This document shows, one piece after another, positions 9,118 to 19,935 of a stretch of DNA of 64,000 nucleotides; positions within the stretch are counted from its first letter, which is position 1, and every line of letters starts with the position of its first letter. This DNA is from PRO6 sp035565775 (GTDB lineage Bacteria; Pseudomonadota; Alphaproteobacteria; Rhizobiales; Xanthobacteraceae): the NCBI GenBank assembly GCA_035565775.1, contig DATMRW010000021.1, positions 868,001 through 932,000 of the forward strand. Reading direction: 5' to 3'. A program made the translations under genes and the position numbers. The notes under the pieces are model-generated. The model had not been told where the DNA came from, searched no databases, and saw nothing but the letters and a program-made list of their open reading frames with translations.

Positions 9118-9154
9118 CTTGGGAACTTTGGAACCTTGGGGACGTTCTTGGAAC
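9118..9154. repeat. Four imperfect TTGG(G)(A)AC repeats upstream of chvI
   Basis: CTTGGGAAC (9118), TTTGGAAC (9127), CTTGGGGAC (9135) and CTTGGAAC (9147) follow each other within 37 bp, about 110 bp before the chvI start in the divergent region with the HugZ-like gene. Tandem half-sites of this kind suit a response regulator or another activator; no binding protein is established here. Confidence 0.45.
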
Positions 9155-9262
9155 ATGGCCACACTTCAGCCCAGCTTGCGTTGCTTGTCGATGGCCTCTG
9201 CCGCCGGAATTGGCGGTCAACAAATTGCTCGCCTCTAGGACACCCATTCGGAAAGTAGGCTT

Positions 9263-9964
9263 ATGCCCACAATCGCCCTGGTCGATGATGACCGCAACAT
9301 TCTCACCTCGGTTTCGATTGCTCTGGAAGCCGAAGGCTACCGGATCATGACCTATACCGATGGCGCATCGGCACTGGACGGATTCCGCACCTCTTCTCCC
9401 GACCTCGCCATTCTCGATATCAAGATGCCGCGGATGGACGGCATGGAGACGCTGCGCCGCTTGCGTCAAAAGTCCGATCTTCCGGTGATCTTCTTGACCT
9501 CGAAGGACGAGGAGATCGACGAGTTGTTCGGCCTCAAGATGGGCGCGGACGATTTCATCCGCAAACCGTTCTCCCAGCGCCTGCTCGTCGAGCGCGTCAA
9601 GGCCGTGCTGCGCCGGGCCGCGCCGAAAGACCCAACCGCGGCGCCGAAAGAGAACGACGCCAAGGCGCTCGATCGCGGCCAGCTTCGGATGGACCCGGAG
9701 CGGCATACTTGCACCTGGAAATCCGAGCCGGTCACGCTCACGGTCACCGAATTCCTCATCCTTCAGGCGCTCGCCACCCGCCCCGGCGTCGTCAAGAGCC
9801 GCAATGCCCTGATGGATGCGGCCTATGACGATCAGGTCTATGTCGACGATCGCACCATCGACAGCCACATCAAGCGGCTGCGCAAGAAGTTCAAGGTGGT
9901 CGACGATGACTTCGACATGATCGAGACGCTGTACGGCGTCGGCTACCGCTTCAAGGAAACCTGA
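9263..9964 (+). CDS. chvI: Response regulator ChvI (OmpR family)
   Basis: A 233-residue DNA-binding response regulator. The receiver domain (1-120) has the acidic pocket DDD at 8-10, the phospho-acceptor D52 in LAILDIKMPRMDG and the lysine in FIRKPF. The C-terminal winged helix (about 130-230) ends in the OmpR-type DRTIDSHIKRLRKKF and YGVGYRFKE. ChvI works with the kinase ChvG encoded 270 bp downstream; in Sinorhizobium and Agrobacterium the pair responds to acidity and envelope state and controls exopolysaccharide, motility and central carbon genes. Adjacent pckA, hprK and PTS genes fit this conserved neighbourhood. Confidence 0.92.
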   Translation: MPTIALVDDDRNILTSVSIALEAEGYRIMTYTDGASALDGFRTSSPDLAILDIKMPRMDGMETLRRLRQKSDLPVIFLTSKDEEIDELFGLKMGADDFIRKPFSQRLLVERVKAVLRRAAPKDPTAAPKENDAKALDRGQLRMDPERHTCTWKSEPVTLTVTEFLILQALATRPGVVKSRNALMDAAYDDQVYVDDRTIDSHIKRLRKKFKVVDDDFDMIETLYGVGYRFKET

Positions 9965-10234
9965 TCCTTCACCCCTGACCGGGGCGCGATCCGCGCTCCG
10001 GGTTCCCCCGCTGCGTCGAACCAGCATCGTAACTGGCGATGAGGCCGGTTTGCGGATAAAAGGGGATGTGACCAAATCTCGCGGGCACCCGGTCCCCCGC
10101 ATGGGGACGGCAGGCGCAGCCGCACCGCCGATGGCAACCGAGGAAGCCGAGGCAGGTCATGATATGTGGCACACACCGCGCGGCCCAAGGCTCGCGTGAC
10201 ATGACCAACGATTTGAACCAGGCAGTTAAGGCCA

Positions 10235-12061
10235 TTGCTGGATCGAACGAAAGCTGACCGCGGCGCATCCGCCGAGCCGCCTCACTCTCCCGACGTGGAC
10301 CTCCGCGGCGACGAGCATGGCGGTGAGAAAGCGACCGCCCGCCGCTCGGTGTTCAGCCCCCGCGCCTGGATCAAGCGGGCATGGCAGTATTTTTTCACCC
10401 TCAGCTTCTCCAGCCTGACGCGCCGCATCGTCTCGCTCAACCTTGCGGGCCTCATCGCGCTGGTCGCCGGCATTCTCTACCTGTCGCAGTTTCGCGCCGG
10501 GCTGATCGATGCCCGCGCGCAGAGCCTCCTGGTGCAGGCCGAAATCATCGCCGGCGCGATCGCGGCGTCGGCCACGGTCGAAACCAACACCATCACGATC
10601 GATCCCGAGCGCCTGCTCGACCTCAAGCCCGGCGAGACCTATGGCGCGCCGGACGAACTCTCGACGCTCGACTTTCCGATCAATCCCGAGCGCGTCGCGC
10701 CGGTATTGCGACGCCTGATCTCGCCGACCAAGACCCGCGCCCGCATCTACGACCGCGACGGCGTGCTGATCCTCGACAGCCGCAACCTCTATGGGCGTGG
10801 CGACGTCATGCGCTTCGAACTCGCGCCGCCGGAGACCGAGAAGCCGGGCATCGCGGAGCGGGCGATGATCGCGCTGCGCACCTGGCTCAATCGCGGCGAC
10901 CTGCCGCCCTATCGCGAGCTCGGCCCGGAAAACGGCACCGGCTACAGCGAAGTCGTCGCGGCGATGGGCGGCTACAAAGCCAGCATGGTGCGCATCAACG
11001 ACCGCGGCGAAATCATCGTTTCGGTCGCAGTGCCCGTGCAGCGCTTCCGCGCCGTTTACGGCGCGCTCATGCTGTCGACCCAGGGTGACGACATCGACCA
11101 GATGGTGACGGCCGAGCGCCTCGCCATCCTCAAGGTCTTCGGCATCGCCGCGCTGGTGATGATCGTGCTGTCGCTGCTGCTCGCCAGCACCATCGCCGGC
11201 CCGGTGCGTCGGCTCGCCGACAGCGCCGAACGCGTGCGCAGACGGATCAAGACCCGCGTCGAGATTCCCAACTTCACCCGGCGCGGCGACGAGATCGGCC
11301 ATCTCTCCGGCGCGCTGCGCGACATGACCGAGGCGCTGTACAATCGCATCGAGGCGATCGAGCGCTTTGCCGCCGACGTCGCGCACGAGCTGAAAAATCC
11401 GCTGACCTCGCTGCGCTCCGCCGTCGAGACGCTGCCGCTGGCGAGATCCGACGACAGCCGCAAGCGCCTGCTCGCGGTGATCGAGCACGACGTGCGGCGG
11501 CTCGACCGCCTGATCTCGGACATTTCAGACGCTTCGCGCCTCGATGCCGAACTGCAGCGGCAGGATGTGGCGCCGGTCGACATCCGCCGCCTGCTCAGCA
11601 CCACCGTCTCGATCGCCAACGAGACGCGCAACGGCGATACCGTGCCGGTCGAGGTGCGCTTTGAGACCAACCGGCCCGACACTTTCGCGGTCGCAGGCCA
11701 TGACCTTCGCCTCGGCCAGGTGATCGCCAACCTGCTCAGCAATGCCCAGTCGTTCTCCCCGCCGGGGAGCAAGGTCAAGATGACCTGCCGCCGGCTGAAG
11801 TCCGACATCGAGATCGTCATCGACGATCAGGGACCGGGGATCCGCGACGACGCCCTCGAGAAGATTTTCGAGCGGTTTTATACTGACCGCCCGCATCAGG
11901 GCTTCGGCCAAAACTCCGGCCTCGGCCTGTCGATCTCCAAGCAGATCATCGAAGCCCATGGCGGCAAGATCTGGGCGGAAAATCGTTTCGGCCCGAAGGA
12001 CGAGGATGGCAACCCCACCGTTCTCGGCGCCCGTTTCATAGTCCGGCTGCCGGCGTCATGA
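10235..12061 (+). CDS. chvG: Sensor histidine kinase ChvG
   Basis: A 608-residue inner-membrane kinase that phosphorylates ChvI. It has a first membrane helix at about 67-83 (LNLAGLIALVAGILYLS), a periplasmic sensor of some 210 residues, a second helix near 300-320, a HAMP segment, the HisKA domain with H384 in DVAHELKNPLTS, and the ATPase domain (DQGPGIRDDALEKIFERF, then GLGLSISKQI). The start is uncertain: TTG at 10235 has AAGG only 3 nt away, and an in-frame GTG at 10295 has no clear site; either leaves the membrane domains intact. Its stop overlaps the hprK start by 4 nt, so the genes are co-transcribed. Confidence 0.92.
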   Translation: MLDRTKADRGASAEPPHSPDVDLRGDEHGGEKATARRSVFSPRAWIKRAWQYFFTLSFSSLTRRIVSLNLAGLIALVAGILYLSQFRAGLIDARAQSLLVQAEIIAGAIAASATVETNTITIDPERLLDLKPGETYGAPDELSTLDFPINPERVAPVLRRLISPTKTRARIYDRDGVLILDSRNLYGRGDVMRFELAPPETEKPGIAERAMIALRTWLNRGDLPPYRELGPENGTGYSEVVAAMGGYKASMVRINDRGEIIVSVAVPVQRFRAVYGALMLSTQGDDIDQMVTAERLAILKVFGIAALVMIVLSLLLASTIAGPVRRLADSAERVRRRIKTRVEIPNFTRRGDEIGHLSGALRDMTEALYNRIEAIERFAADVAHELKNPLTSLRSAVETLPLARSDDSRKRLLAVIEHDVRRLDRLISDISDASRLDAELQRQDVAPVDIRRLLSTTVSIANETRNGDTVPVEVRFETNRPDTFAVAGHDLRLGQVIANLLSNAQSFSPPGSKVKMTCRRLKSDIEIVIDDQGPGIRDDALEKIFERFYTDRPHQGFGQNSGLGLSISKQIIEAHGGKIWAENRFGPKDEDGNPTVLGARFIVRLPAS

Positions 12062-12558
12062 AGCCGCCTCCGGCGCAGGCGACGATCCACGCTTCAGCCG
12101 TGCTGGTCGGCGACAGGGCTGTGGTGATCCGCGGCCCGTCCGGGTCGGGAAAATCGCACCTCGCATTCGATCTGATCTGCGCCGGGCGAACCGGACTGCT
12201 GCCCAACACGACCTTGATCGGCGATGACCGGATTTTTCCCGTCCCGGAAAGGGGGCGTGTGGTTGTCCGTCACGTCCCAGAGCTTGCCGGCCTGATCGAA
12301 ATCAGAGGGCTTGGCATCCGCCGCTGCGCGTTCGTCCCCGAGGGCGTCGTCGCGCTGATTGTGGATCTTGCGGCCGATGACGCCGCGCGCCTGCCCGAAT
12401 CAGTTTCGCTCAAAACCACGCTGTGCGGCGCCGAAGTAGCACGCATCCCGGTCGAAGCGGGCTTTTCCGCCCTACCGATGGTTGTGGCGTGGTTCGCCAC
12501 CGCCCCTGCGCTGGGGATTGCCCCTGCGACATTCCACCAATTGCCGGATTCGCCTTGA
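12058..12558 (+). CDS. hprK: Short HPr kinase/phosphorylase
   Basis: A 166-residue HprK of the short alphaproteobacterial kind, which keeps only the kinase core and lacks the N-terminal domain of the Gram-positive enzymes. The P-loop GPSGSGKS is at about 26-33 and the HprK signature appears as EIRGLGIRR. It phosphorylates, and may dephosphorylate, a serine of HPr, which is encoded two genes on. Its ATG overlaps the chvG stop (ATGA), showing translational coupling of the two-component system with the PTS branch. Confidence 0.9.
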   Translation: MKPPPAQATIHASAVLVGDRAVVIRGPSGSGKSHLAFDLICAGRTGLLPNTTLIGDDRIFPVPERGRVVVRHVPELAGLIEIRGLGIRRCAFVPEGVVALIVDLAADDAARLPESVSLKTTLCGAEVARIPVEAGFSALPMVVAWFATAPALGIAPATFHQLPDSP

Positions 12559-12570
12559 TGACCATATATG

Positions 12571-12605
12571 TGGCATGAATTGCCATAGGAATTGCCACTC
12601 TGGCA
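12571..12605. repeat. TGGCA/TGCCA half-site cluster upstream of the PTS genes
   Basis: TGGCA (12571), TGCCA (12581), TGCCA (12593) and TGGCA (12601) form two inverted pairs, TGGCA-N5-TGCCA and TGCCA-N3-TGGCA. They also include the direct repeat AATTGCCA at 12578 and 12590, 12 bp apart. They lie between hprK and the EIIA gene and could bind a dimeric regulator. Confidence 0.45.
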
Positions 12606-12644
12606 GTCGCTATCCTTACCTGTACGACTATTGGGATATGCAAA

Positions 12645-12658
12645 AGGTTCGCGAACCT
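12645..12658. repeat. Perfect 14-bp palindrome before the EIIA gene
   Basis: AGGTTCGCGAACCT is a perfect palindrome, 77 bp before the EIIA start and 40 bp after the TGGCA/TGCCA cluster. Candidate operator; no known motif is recognised. Confidence 0.45.
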
Positions 12659-12735
12659 CTTGCGCAGGAGCTATGGATGGTCATGATGTGGCCCTTTCGT
12701 GCGACGCACCCAAAGGCGTCCGCGAGGAGTCTGCA

Positions 12736-13137
12736 ATGATTGGTCTGGTAATCGTGACCCATGGACGGCTGGCTGACGAGTTTCGATCAGCACTTGAGCA
12801 CGTGATGGGTCCGCAAACGCAAATTGAAACGATCACGATCGGCCCTGAAGATGATGCCGATCTGTGTCGCACCGATATCATCGAGGCCGTGAATCGCGTC
12901 GACAGCGGCAACGGCGTTGCCATCCTCACCGACATGTTCGGCGGCACGCCGTCGAATCTGGCGATTTCCTGCATGAACCAACCGAAGGTCGAGGTTCTCG
13001 CAGGCATCAACCTTCCGATGCTCGTCAAGCTCGCCAAGGTTCGCGCTGAGATGCCGCTGGCCGAGGCCATTGCCGCCGCTCAGGATGCCGGCCGCAAATA
13101 TGTCACCATCGCCAGCCGTGTTCTGGCCGGAAAATGA
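12736..13137 (+). CDS. PTS system EIIA component, mannose family (regulatory)
   Basis: A 133-residue EIIA-Man domain. The phosphorylated histidine is H9 in VIVTHGRLADE, and the conserved DMFGGTPSN follows. In alphaproteobacteria this protein lacks partner EIIB/EIIC transporters and works as the terminal phosphate acceptor of a regulatory PTS with EI-Ntr and HPr. The ATG at 12736 has GAGGAG 6 nt upstream; the frame also has an ATG at 12673 whose binding site is too close, so a 21-residue extension is unlikely. The stop overlaps the HPr start by 4 nt. Confidence 0.9.
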   Translation: MIGLVIVTHGRLADEFRSALEHVMGPQTQIETITIGPEDDADLCRTDIIEAVNRVDSGNGVAILTDMFGGTPSNLAISCMNQPKVEVLAGINLPMLVKLAKVRAEMPLAEAIAAAQDAGRKYVTIASRVLAGK

Positions 13138-13457
13138 ACGACAATCCTGACCATAATGCCACTGCCCCCACGTCGGTCGAGGCACAGGGCGCGGTGACAC
13201 GCGAGCTGGAAATCACCAACAAACGCGGCTTGCACGCCCGCGCCTCGGCGAAGTTCGTGCAGACCGTCGAGCGTTTCCACGCCGAAGTCTCGGTGACGCG
13301 CAACGGCGAGACCGTCGGCGGCAACTCGATCATGGGCTTGATGATGCTCGCAGCCGGGCCAGGGACGACGATCTCGGTTTCCGCATCCGGCCCCGAAGCG
13401 GATGCCGCGCTGGCGGCGATCAGCGACCTCGTCCTCAACAAGTTCGGCGAAGAATAG
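13134..13457 (+). CDS. ptsH: Phosphocarrier protein HPr
   Basis: A 107-residue HPr. The histidine phosphorylated by EI is H34 in NKRGLHARAS, and the HprK target serine lies in GGNSIMGLMMLAAG. Compared with the usual 85-90 residues it has an N-terminal extension of about 18 residues (NDNPDHNATAPTSVEAQ). Its ATG overlaps the EIIA stop. The row hprK-EIIA-HPr without EIIB or EIIC is the regulatory PTS of alphaproteobacteria, linking phosphate flow to carbon and nitrogen status. Confidence 0.92.
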   Translation: MNDNPDHNATAPTSVEAQGAVTRELEITNKRGLHARASAKFVQTVERFHAEVSVTRNGETVGGNSIMGLMMLAAGPGTTISVSASGPEADAALAAISDLVLNKFGEE

Positions 13458-13495
13458 CGCGCCGCATTGCGCCGCGCTGGCCGCCCCGAAGGCGT

Positions 13496-15112
13496 CTACC
13501 TCGCCGGCGGCACGATATAGACCTGCCACGTCCCCTTCGGCCCCATCACGCCCTTGTGGAAGCGCCGCTCCGAGATGGTCAGATGCTCGGCGCCGGCCGC
13601 GTGCTCGGCCATCCAGGCGCGGCATTCGGCGAGACGGGGATCAAGCTCGTCGCAGACCCCGATGAATCCGCTCGCCTTGGCCTTGTCCAGCGTCGCCAGC
13701 CCGGCGGTCCAGGCGTCGCCGAGTTCCAGCGGCGCCGGATGATCGGGGCTGTAGAACGCCATCTGCGACGAGGCCTCGGTGAAAGAGGCGACCACGGGCC
13801 ATTTGCCGGGAAAGCGCATGTGCCACATCCGGGTCAGCTGCCGTGCCAGCCCGGAGCTCGGAACGAACGCGCCGACGCTCTGCTTGGCGCGGGCGAAGCT
13901 CTCGCTGGCCAGCCTCGGCGCCAGCGCGAGCGAGCCGGCCGAGGCGATCAGCCAGATCAGCAGAACATTGAACACCGCCGCCTTCGGCACCCGCACCGCC
14001 GGAATCGCGATCAGCGCCAGCGGCACCAGGAAGAACAGCGGAATGCCCCAGTCGGTCTTGACGTGGATCGAATAGGCAAGGCCCGCGAGCAGCGGCGCGA
14101 CGACGACGGCAACCTGAATGATCCAGACATTGAGGGCCTGCGACAGGTTCACCCCTTTGTTCGCGCCGCCCTTGAGAGGCAGCAGCCCGGGCAGAAACTT
14201 GCGGCCGCCCGGCACCCTGATCGCGAGCGCGAGCAGGCCGAGCAGCACGACCGGCGACAGCAAAGCGAGATTGTGGGTGAGGAAGCCGAGAATGGTGGCA
14301 CTGCTCGCGATCTGCGAGGGCGAGGCATAGAACGCGCCGGCATAGGCGAAGGGCGCGAAATCAACCTGATACAGCCACCACAGATGCGGGGACATCGCGA
14401 GCAGAAACACCGCGATCGCCACCCACGGCGCGCTCGAACGCAGATAGGCCATCCGCTCCGGGTGCAGCAGCGCGGCAAGACCGACACCGCCGATCATCGT
14501 CGCCGCCCAGTATTTGGTCAGCATGCCGGCCGCCGCTGCAAGCCCGAGCCAGACGCCGGACATCGCGGTGCGCTTCTCGAAGGCGTGCAGATAGGCCAGC
14601 ACGATAAGGGGCAGGGTCGCGAGCTGCGCGAGATCGGCGTTGTACTTGTAGCCCTTGAAATTAAGGATCGGATAGAGCGACAGCAGCACCAGCGCGAAGA
14701 ACGCGCGGCGGCGGTCAACCACGCGCTGCGCAATCTCCCAGCTCACGAACAGCGCGACGCCACACGTCGCCATCGCAAGGCCATAGGCGGACCAATCGGC
14801 CGGCGGCACGAGGCGAAACCAGATCCCGGCGATCCAGCCGCTGAGCGGCGGATGCTTGCCATAGCCAAGCAGGAACTGCTGTCCCCACGCATAAGCCTCG
14901 GACGTGTCGAAATGAACGTCCTGCGAGGCTTTGAGCACCGTGAGGATGAGCGTCCACAGCGCCGCGTGCGCAAGAACGAAGATCATCGCCGTCAGCCGCG
15001 CCGTGCTGTCGCCGGTCGCGCTTGCGATGATCCAGGCAGCAAAGCGATGCGCTGCCCTCATTCCACGTGCTCGCGCCTTGGGCTGCGCCCGTTGCAGTTC
15101 GTTTACGTTCAT
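13496..15112 (-). CDS. GT39-like membrane glycosyltransferase
   Basis: A 538-residue integral membrane protein of the ArnT/PMT (GT39) type, which transfers a sugar from a lipid-phosphate donor on the periplasmic face. The first periplasmic loop holds the acidic motif HFDTSEAYAWGQQF and GYGKHPPLSGWI, where the Asp/Glu are expected to be catalytic. About ten hydrophobic helices follow, then a soluble C-terminal domain of about 130 residues. The ATG at 15112 is chosen because GGGGA lies 6 nt upstream. It is downstream of a related gene of the same type on the same strand. Acceptor unknown, probably an envelope glycan or lipid. Confidence 0.8.
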   Translation of the reverse strand: MNVNELQRAQPKARARGMRAAHRFAAWIIASATGDSTARLTAMIFVLAHAALWTLILTVLKASQDVHFDTSEAYAWGQQFLLGYGKHPPLSGWIAGIWFRLVPPADWSAYGLAMATCGVALFVSWEIAQRVVDRRRAFFALVLLSLYPILNFKGYKYNADLAQLATLPLIVLAYLHAFEKRTAMSGVWLGLAAAAGMLTKYWAATMIGGVGLAALLHPERMAYLRSSAPWVAIAVFLLAMSPHLWWLYQVDFAPFAYAGAFYASPSQIASSATILGFLTHNLALLSPVVLLGLLALAIRVPGGRKFLPGLLPLKGGANKGVNLSQALNVWIIQVAVVVAPLLAGLAYSIHVKTDWGIPLFFLVPLALIAIPAVRVPKAAVFNVLLIWLIASAGSLALAPRLASESFARAKQSVGAFVPSSGLARQLTRMWHMRFPGKWPVVASFTEASSQMAFYSPDHPAPLELGDAWTAGLATLDKAKASGFIGVCDELDPRLAECRAWMAEHAAGAEHLTISERRFHKGVMGPKGTWQVYIVPPAR

Positions 15113-15240
15113 CAAATTTCCCCGGATCCCCAAGGCTTGCTAACAGCGGCGCGACCCCGCCCGCAATCATTTTTGCCGGATTGCCCGCGAACAAAAGCGT
15201 GATCAGGAAAGTGATCGATTGGCCGCGCGGCCGTCGCAGT

Positions 15241-16812
15241 TCAGCGCGCGGCCTGCAATTGCGGCTTCGGTGTGCTCGGCGCGGGTTTTTCCTGCGGCAC
15301 GATCGCCGCTGCGACATATCCCACTGGCCGGCCCGCGACCCGGCCAAAACGCCAATCCCATGCCCGCGCGAGCGCGCCCTCGAACAGCCGTTGCCCGCCG
15401 GCGCTATCCAGCCCGGCGACGCAGACCAGATCCTCCGAAGGACAAACCGCAACGCCTCGGATTGCCCGGTTCGGCGCGGCCTCGCGCACCTGCGCCGCGA
15501 GTTGGCCCGCACCGCCGGGGAGATAGCGGACCGGACCGCCGAGATAGAACGCAACCGACATCGCCAATTCCGGCTCGCCCGCGACATGGGTGATCGGCTC
15601 CAAGGCCGGCCACTCCATCTGCAGGCGCTCGGCAAGAAGCGAGGCATGGTCGCTCGGGCGCGGCGTGCTGGTGAGATGGATGGCGAGCGAAATCCATGGC
15701 GAGAGCAGAAGCAAGCCGCCGCTGAACACAGTGGCGACGACCAGCATCACCTTGACCGCCCGGCGGTCGATGACGATCCGCGGCGACGACAGCACGACCA
15801 GCGGCAACAGGGTCAGGCCGGGGATCATCCACAGCGCGACGATCTCAAGCTGCAAGGTCAACGAGGCGGCGATCGGCAGCAGAACCGGCAGCGCAAAGGC
15901 CGCGAGCATCAGCCGGCGCTGCGGCTCGCGCGGCAACAGCAGGTCGCGCCAGCCGGCGCGATCGGGACGCGCCAGAATGACGAACAGCGCCACCGGCGCG
16001 GCGGCAAAGGCGATCAGGCCCGCGGCATAATGGGCGCTGACCACGACAGGCCCCGGATCGATCGCGACCATGCGCGCCGAGGCATAGGCCATCAGGGCGA
16101 AGCCATCGTCGAGCAGCCAGTGCAGATGCGGCGCGATCGTCACGAGCCCGGCGGCGATGATGATCCACGGCGCGGGCGAGCGCAGAAAGGCCAGCCGCCG
16201 CGGATCGAGCAGCGCGGCAACGCCAAGCCCCGCGACAAGAAACACCGACCAATATTTTCCGAGCATCGCCGCGCCGGCGCTGACCCCGGCGATGAGCGCC
16301 CAGAGCGTGCTGCGCTGCTCGAACAGCCGCATCACCGCGTAGGCGGCGAGCGCCCAGAACGGCAGCAGCACCGAATTGGCGTTAAATTTGAGGGCGTGGA
16401 AATTGTAGAACGGAATCAGCGTGAGCATCGCGAGGCCAAACACCGCCTTTTCCGGCGGAAGCCAGCGCGCAAACATTTTCCATGCAATGACGAGCGTGGC
16501 CACGATGTTGACGACGGCGAGCAGCGTGAAGGCCCAGTCCGTCGCCGGAAAAACCGAAAACCATGCCGCCACGATCCAGCCGCTCATCGGCGGGTGCTTG
16601 TCGTAGCCGCCGGCCAAAGCCCGCGACCAGACATAGGCCTCGGTCATGTCATGGTGAATGTCGCGCGGCCACGTCGCCAGGATGCGATACAGCATCCAGA
16701 ACAGGCCGTAGACCCCGAGGGTGATCAACACTGCGCGTTCGCGCTTCGCTCCTACCAAGGCGTCAGACCAACGCCCGGCAGCCGACGACAGGTCTTTGAC
16801 GAAGGCCATCAT
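15241..16812 (-). CDS. GT39-like membrane glycosyltransferase (paralogue)
   Basis: Closely related in plan to the gene just downstream: the loop DIHHDMTEAYVWSRAL with GGYDKHPPMSGWIVAAWF matches its counterpart, followed by multiple helices and a C-terminal periplasmic part. From the tandem ATGs at 16812 the product is about 523 residues; the frame extends 32 codons further upstream but no ribosome-binding site supports either choice well. The gene diverges from lepA. The pair probably arose by duplication and may decorate two acceptors, or act in one pathway. Confidence 0.78.
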   Translation of the reverse strand: MMAFVKDLSSAAGRWSDALVGAKRERAVLITLGVYGLFWMLYRILATWPRDIHHDMTEAYVWSRALAGGYDKHPPMSGWIVAAWFSVFPATDWAFTLLAVVNIVATLVIAWKMFARWLPPEKAVFGLAMLTLIPFYNFHALKFNANSVLLPFWALAAYAVMRLFEQRSTLWALIAGVSAGAAMLGKYWSVFLVAGLGVAALLDPRRLAFLRSPAPWIIIAAGLVTIAPHLHWLLDDGFALMAYASARMVAIDPGPVVVSAHYAAGLIAFAAAPVALFVILARPDRAGWRDLLLPREPQRRLMLAAFALPVLLPIAASLTLQLEIVALWMIPGLTLLPLVVLSSPRIVIDRRAVKVMLVVATVFSGGLLLLSPWISLAIHLTSTPRPSDHASLLAERLQMEWPALEPITHVAGEPELAMSVAFYLGGPVRYLPGGAGQLAAQVREAAPNRAIRGVAVCPSEDLVCVAGLDSAGGQRLFEGALARAWDWRFGRVAGRPVGYVAAAIVPQEKPAPSTPKPQLQAAR

Positions 16813-17006
16813 GCGCGGGGGTTCAAAATTGTGGCGATGGAACCGTGGTAAGCTGCGTCGGGTTCCACCGTCAAGCGGAGCCGCCTGCGCCTCTTGGCCG
16901 CGGCGCATGCGGTAAAGCCGCCGGGTTCAGTAAAATTGCGCTGAAAAGCCGGGCCCGGCCCGCACAGCAGTTGCCCGCAATTTAAGCGAATGCTAATCCC
17001 GCGGCC

Positions 17007-18812
<1,806 letters not shown>

Positions 18813-18956
18813 GCGGGCGGCGCGCCCCGTCGCTGCCCATTCCCACATCATCATTGCACCTTTCGCTCGCTACTCAAGGTTGACTTGAACGCGGCGGGAA
18901 AAGACCATTCTCCCCGTGGGCGCACCCAATAGCGCCGGACACAGGGAGGACTCGCG

Positions 18957-19145
18957 ATGGCTTACAAGTTCGAGATCTACAAGGACAAGGCAGGAGAATA
19001 CCGCTTCCGCTTCAAGGCCTCCAACGGCGAGACGATGTTCGGCTCGGAGGGCTACAAGCAGAAGAAGTCGGCCGAGGACGCGATTGCGTCGATCAAGTCA
19101 CATGCGCCGGGCGCGACGATTGACGATCAGACCAAGCCTGCCTGA
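18957..19145 (+). CDS. DUF1508 (YegP-like) small protein
   Basis: A 62-residue protein that is a single DUF1508 unit: KFEIYKDKAGEYRFRFKASN, then a GSEGYKQKKSAEDAIASIK repeat core. The family is widespread in Proteobacteria and folds as a small beta-alpha unit of unknown function. GGGAGGA lies 7 nt before the ATG, and a strong terminator follows the stop by 28 bp, so it is expressed alone. Confidence 0.85.
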   Translation: MAYKFEIYKDKAGEYRFRFKASNGETMFGSEGYKQKKSAEDAIASIKSHAPGATIDDQTKPA

Positions 19146-19173
19146 GCCATCGACACCGACCTTTCGATGACAA

Positions 19174-19206
19174 CCCCGCTGCTCGCCGCAGCGGGGTTTT
19201 TCATTT
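19174..19206 (+). terminator. Rho-independent terminator of the DUF1508 gene
   Basis: Perfect 9-bp stem CCCCGCTGC (19174-19182) / GCAGCGGGG (19188-19196), 5-nt loop, then TTTTTCATTTT. Confidence 0.88.
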
Positions 19207-19295
19207 TATGCGCCCGCTTCTGGAACATGTTCGCAAGTTGTGACTTGGCAGTCATTGGTGCTTCGATACCGGGCACTGCCTCAAGGAGTAACGCT

Positions 19296-19892
19296 ATGCC
19301 ACGCGGAGACAAGTCGAGCTACACCGACAAGCAGAAACGTCAGGCCGAGCATATCGAGGAAAGCTATGAGCGCCGAGGAGTTGGCAAGAAGACAGCCGAA
19401 AGCCGGGCGTGGGCGACCGTCAACAAGGAAGAAGGCGGCGGCAAGTTGAGTGGCTCGGGCCGGGCGCGCAAATCGGCATCACCCGCCGCAGCCGCAAAGA
19501 AGGCGCCAGCGCGGCGCGCGACCAAGGCCACGGCCACGGCCAAATCGGCCGGCAGAAAGACCACGGCACGCAAGACGACCGCCGGCGCCAAGAAAGCCGG
19601 AGCGAAGACGGCGAAAAAGACCGCAGCAAAGGCGACCACCGCACGAGCCGCACCGAAGGCGCGCAAGGCCATGAGCGCCCGCACCTCGGCCCGCTCCTCC
19701 GCTGGCCGCCAGGCGACGACGCGCACCGCCACTGCAAAGAAGGCCACCACCAAGCGCGCCGCCTCGCACAAGAAGGCCGTCCGCAAGGTTTCCGCCGGCA
19801 AGAGTGCGGCCAAGAGCACGGCCAAGGGCGCTCGCAAGACGGCGCCCCGCGCCACGGGACGCAAATCCTCACCTCCGAAAACCATGATCTGA
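19296..19892 (+). CDS. Basic histone H1-like protein with small N-terminal domain
   Basis: A 198-residue protein in two parts. Residues 1-50 (MPRGDKSSYTDKQKRQAEHI, then GVGKKTAESRAWATVNKEEGG) form a small conserved domain seen in many rhizobial proteins, sometimes labelled plasmid stabilisation protein. Residues about 55-198 are a low-complexity tail of Ala, Lys, Arg, Thr and Ser with KKA/KAA/RKT repeats, like eukaryotic linker histones and bacterial H1-like proteins. It is likely to bind DNA non-specifically and help to compact the nucleoid; that is inference from composition. AAGGAG lies 7 nt before the ATG and a terminator follows. Confidence 0.75.
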   Translation: MPRGDKSSYTDKQKRQAEHIEESYERRGVGKKTAESRAWATVNKEEGGGKLSGSGRARKSASPAAAAKKAPARRATKATATAKSAGRKTTARKTTAGAKKAGAKTAKKTAAKATTARAAPKARKAMSARTSARSSAGRQATTRTATAKKATTKRAASHKKAVRKVSAGKSAAKSTAKGARKTAPRATGRKSSPPKTMI

Positions 19893-19935
19893 CGGCAAGA
19901 TCCCGCACCTATGGGATCTTTGCTCAACGCGCGAG

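Noticed and set aside
12571..12585. TGGCATGAATTGCCA as a sigma-54 promoter
   Set aside because: The GG and GC elements are separated by 8 bp instead of the required 10, and it is better explained as an inverted repeat.
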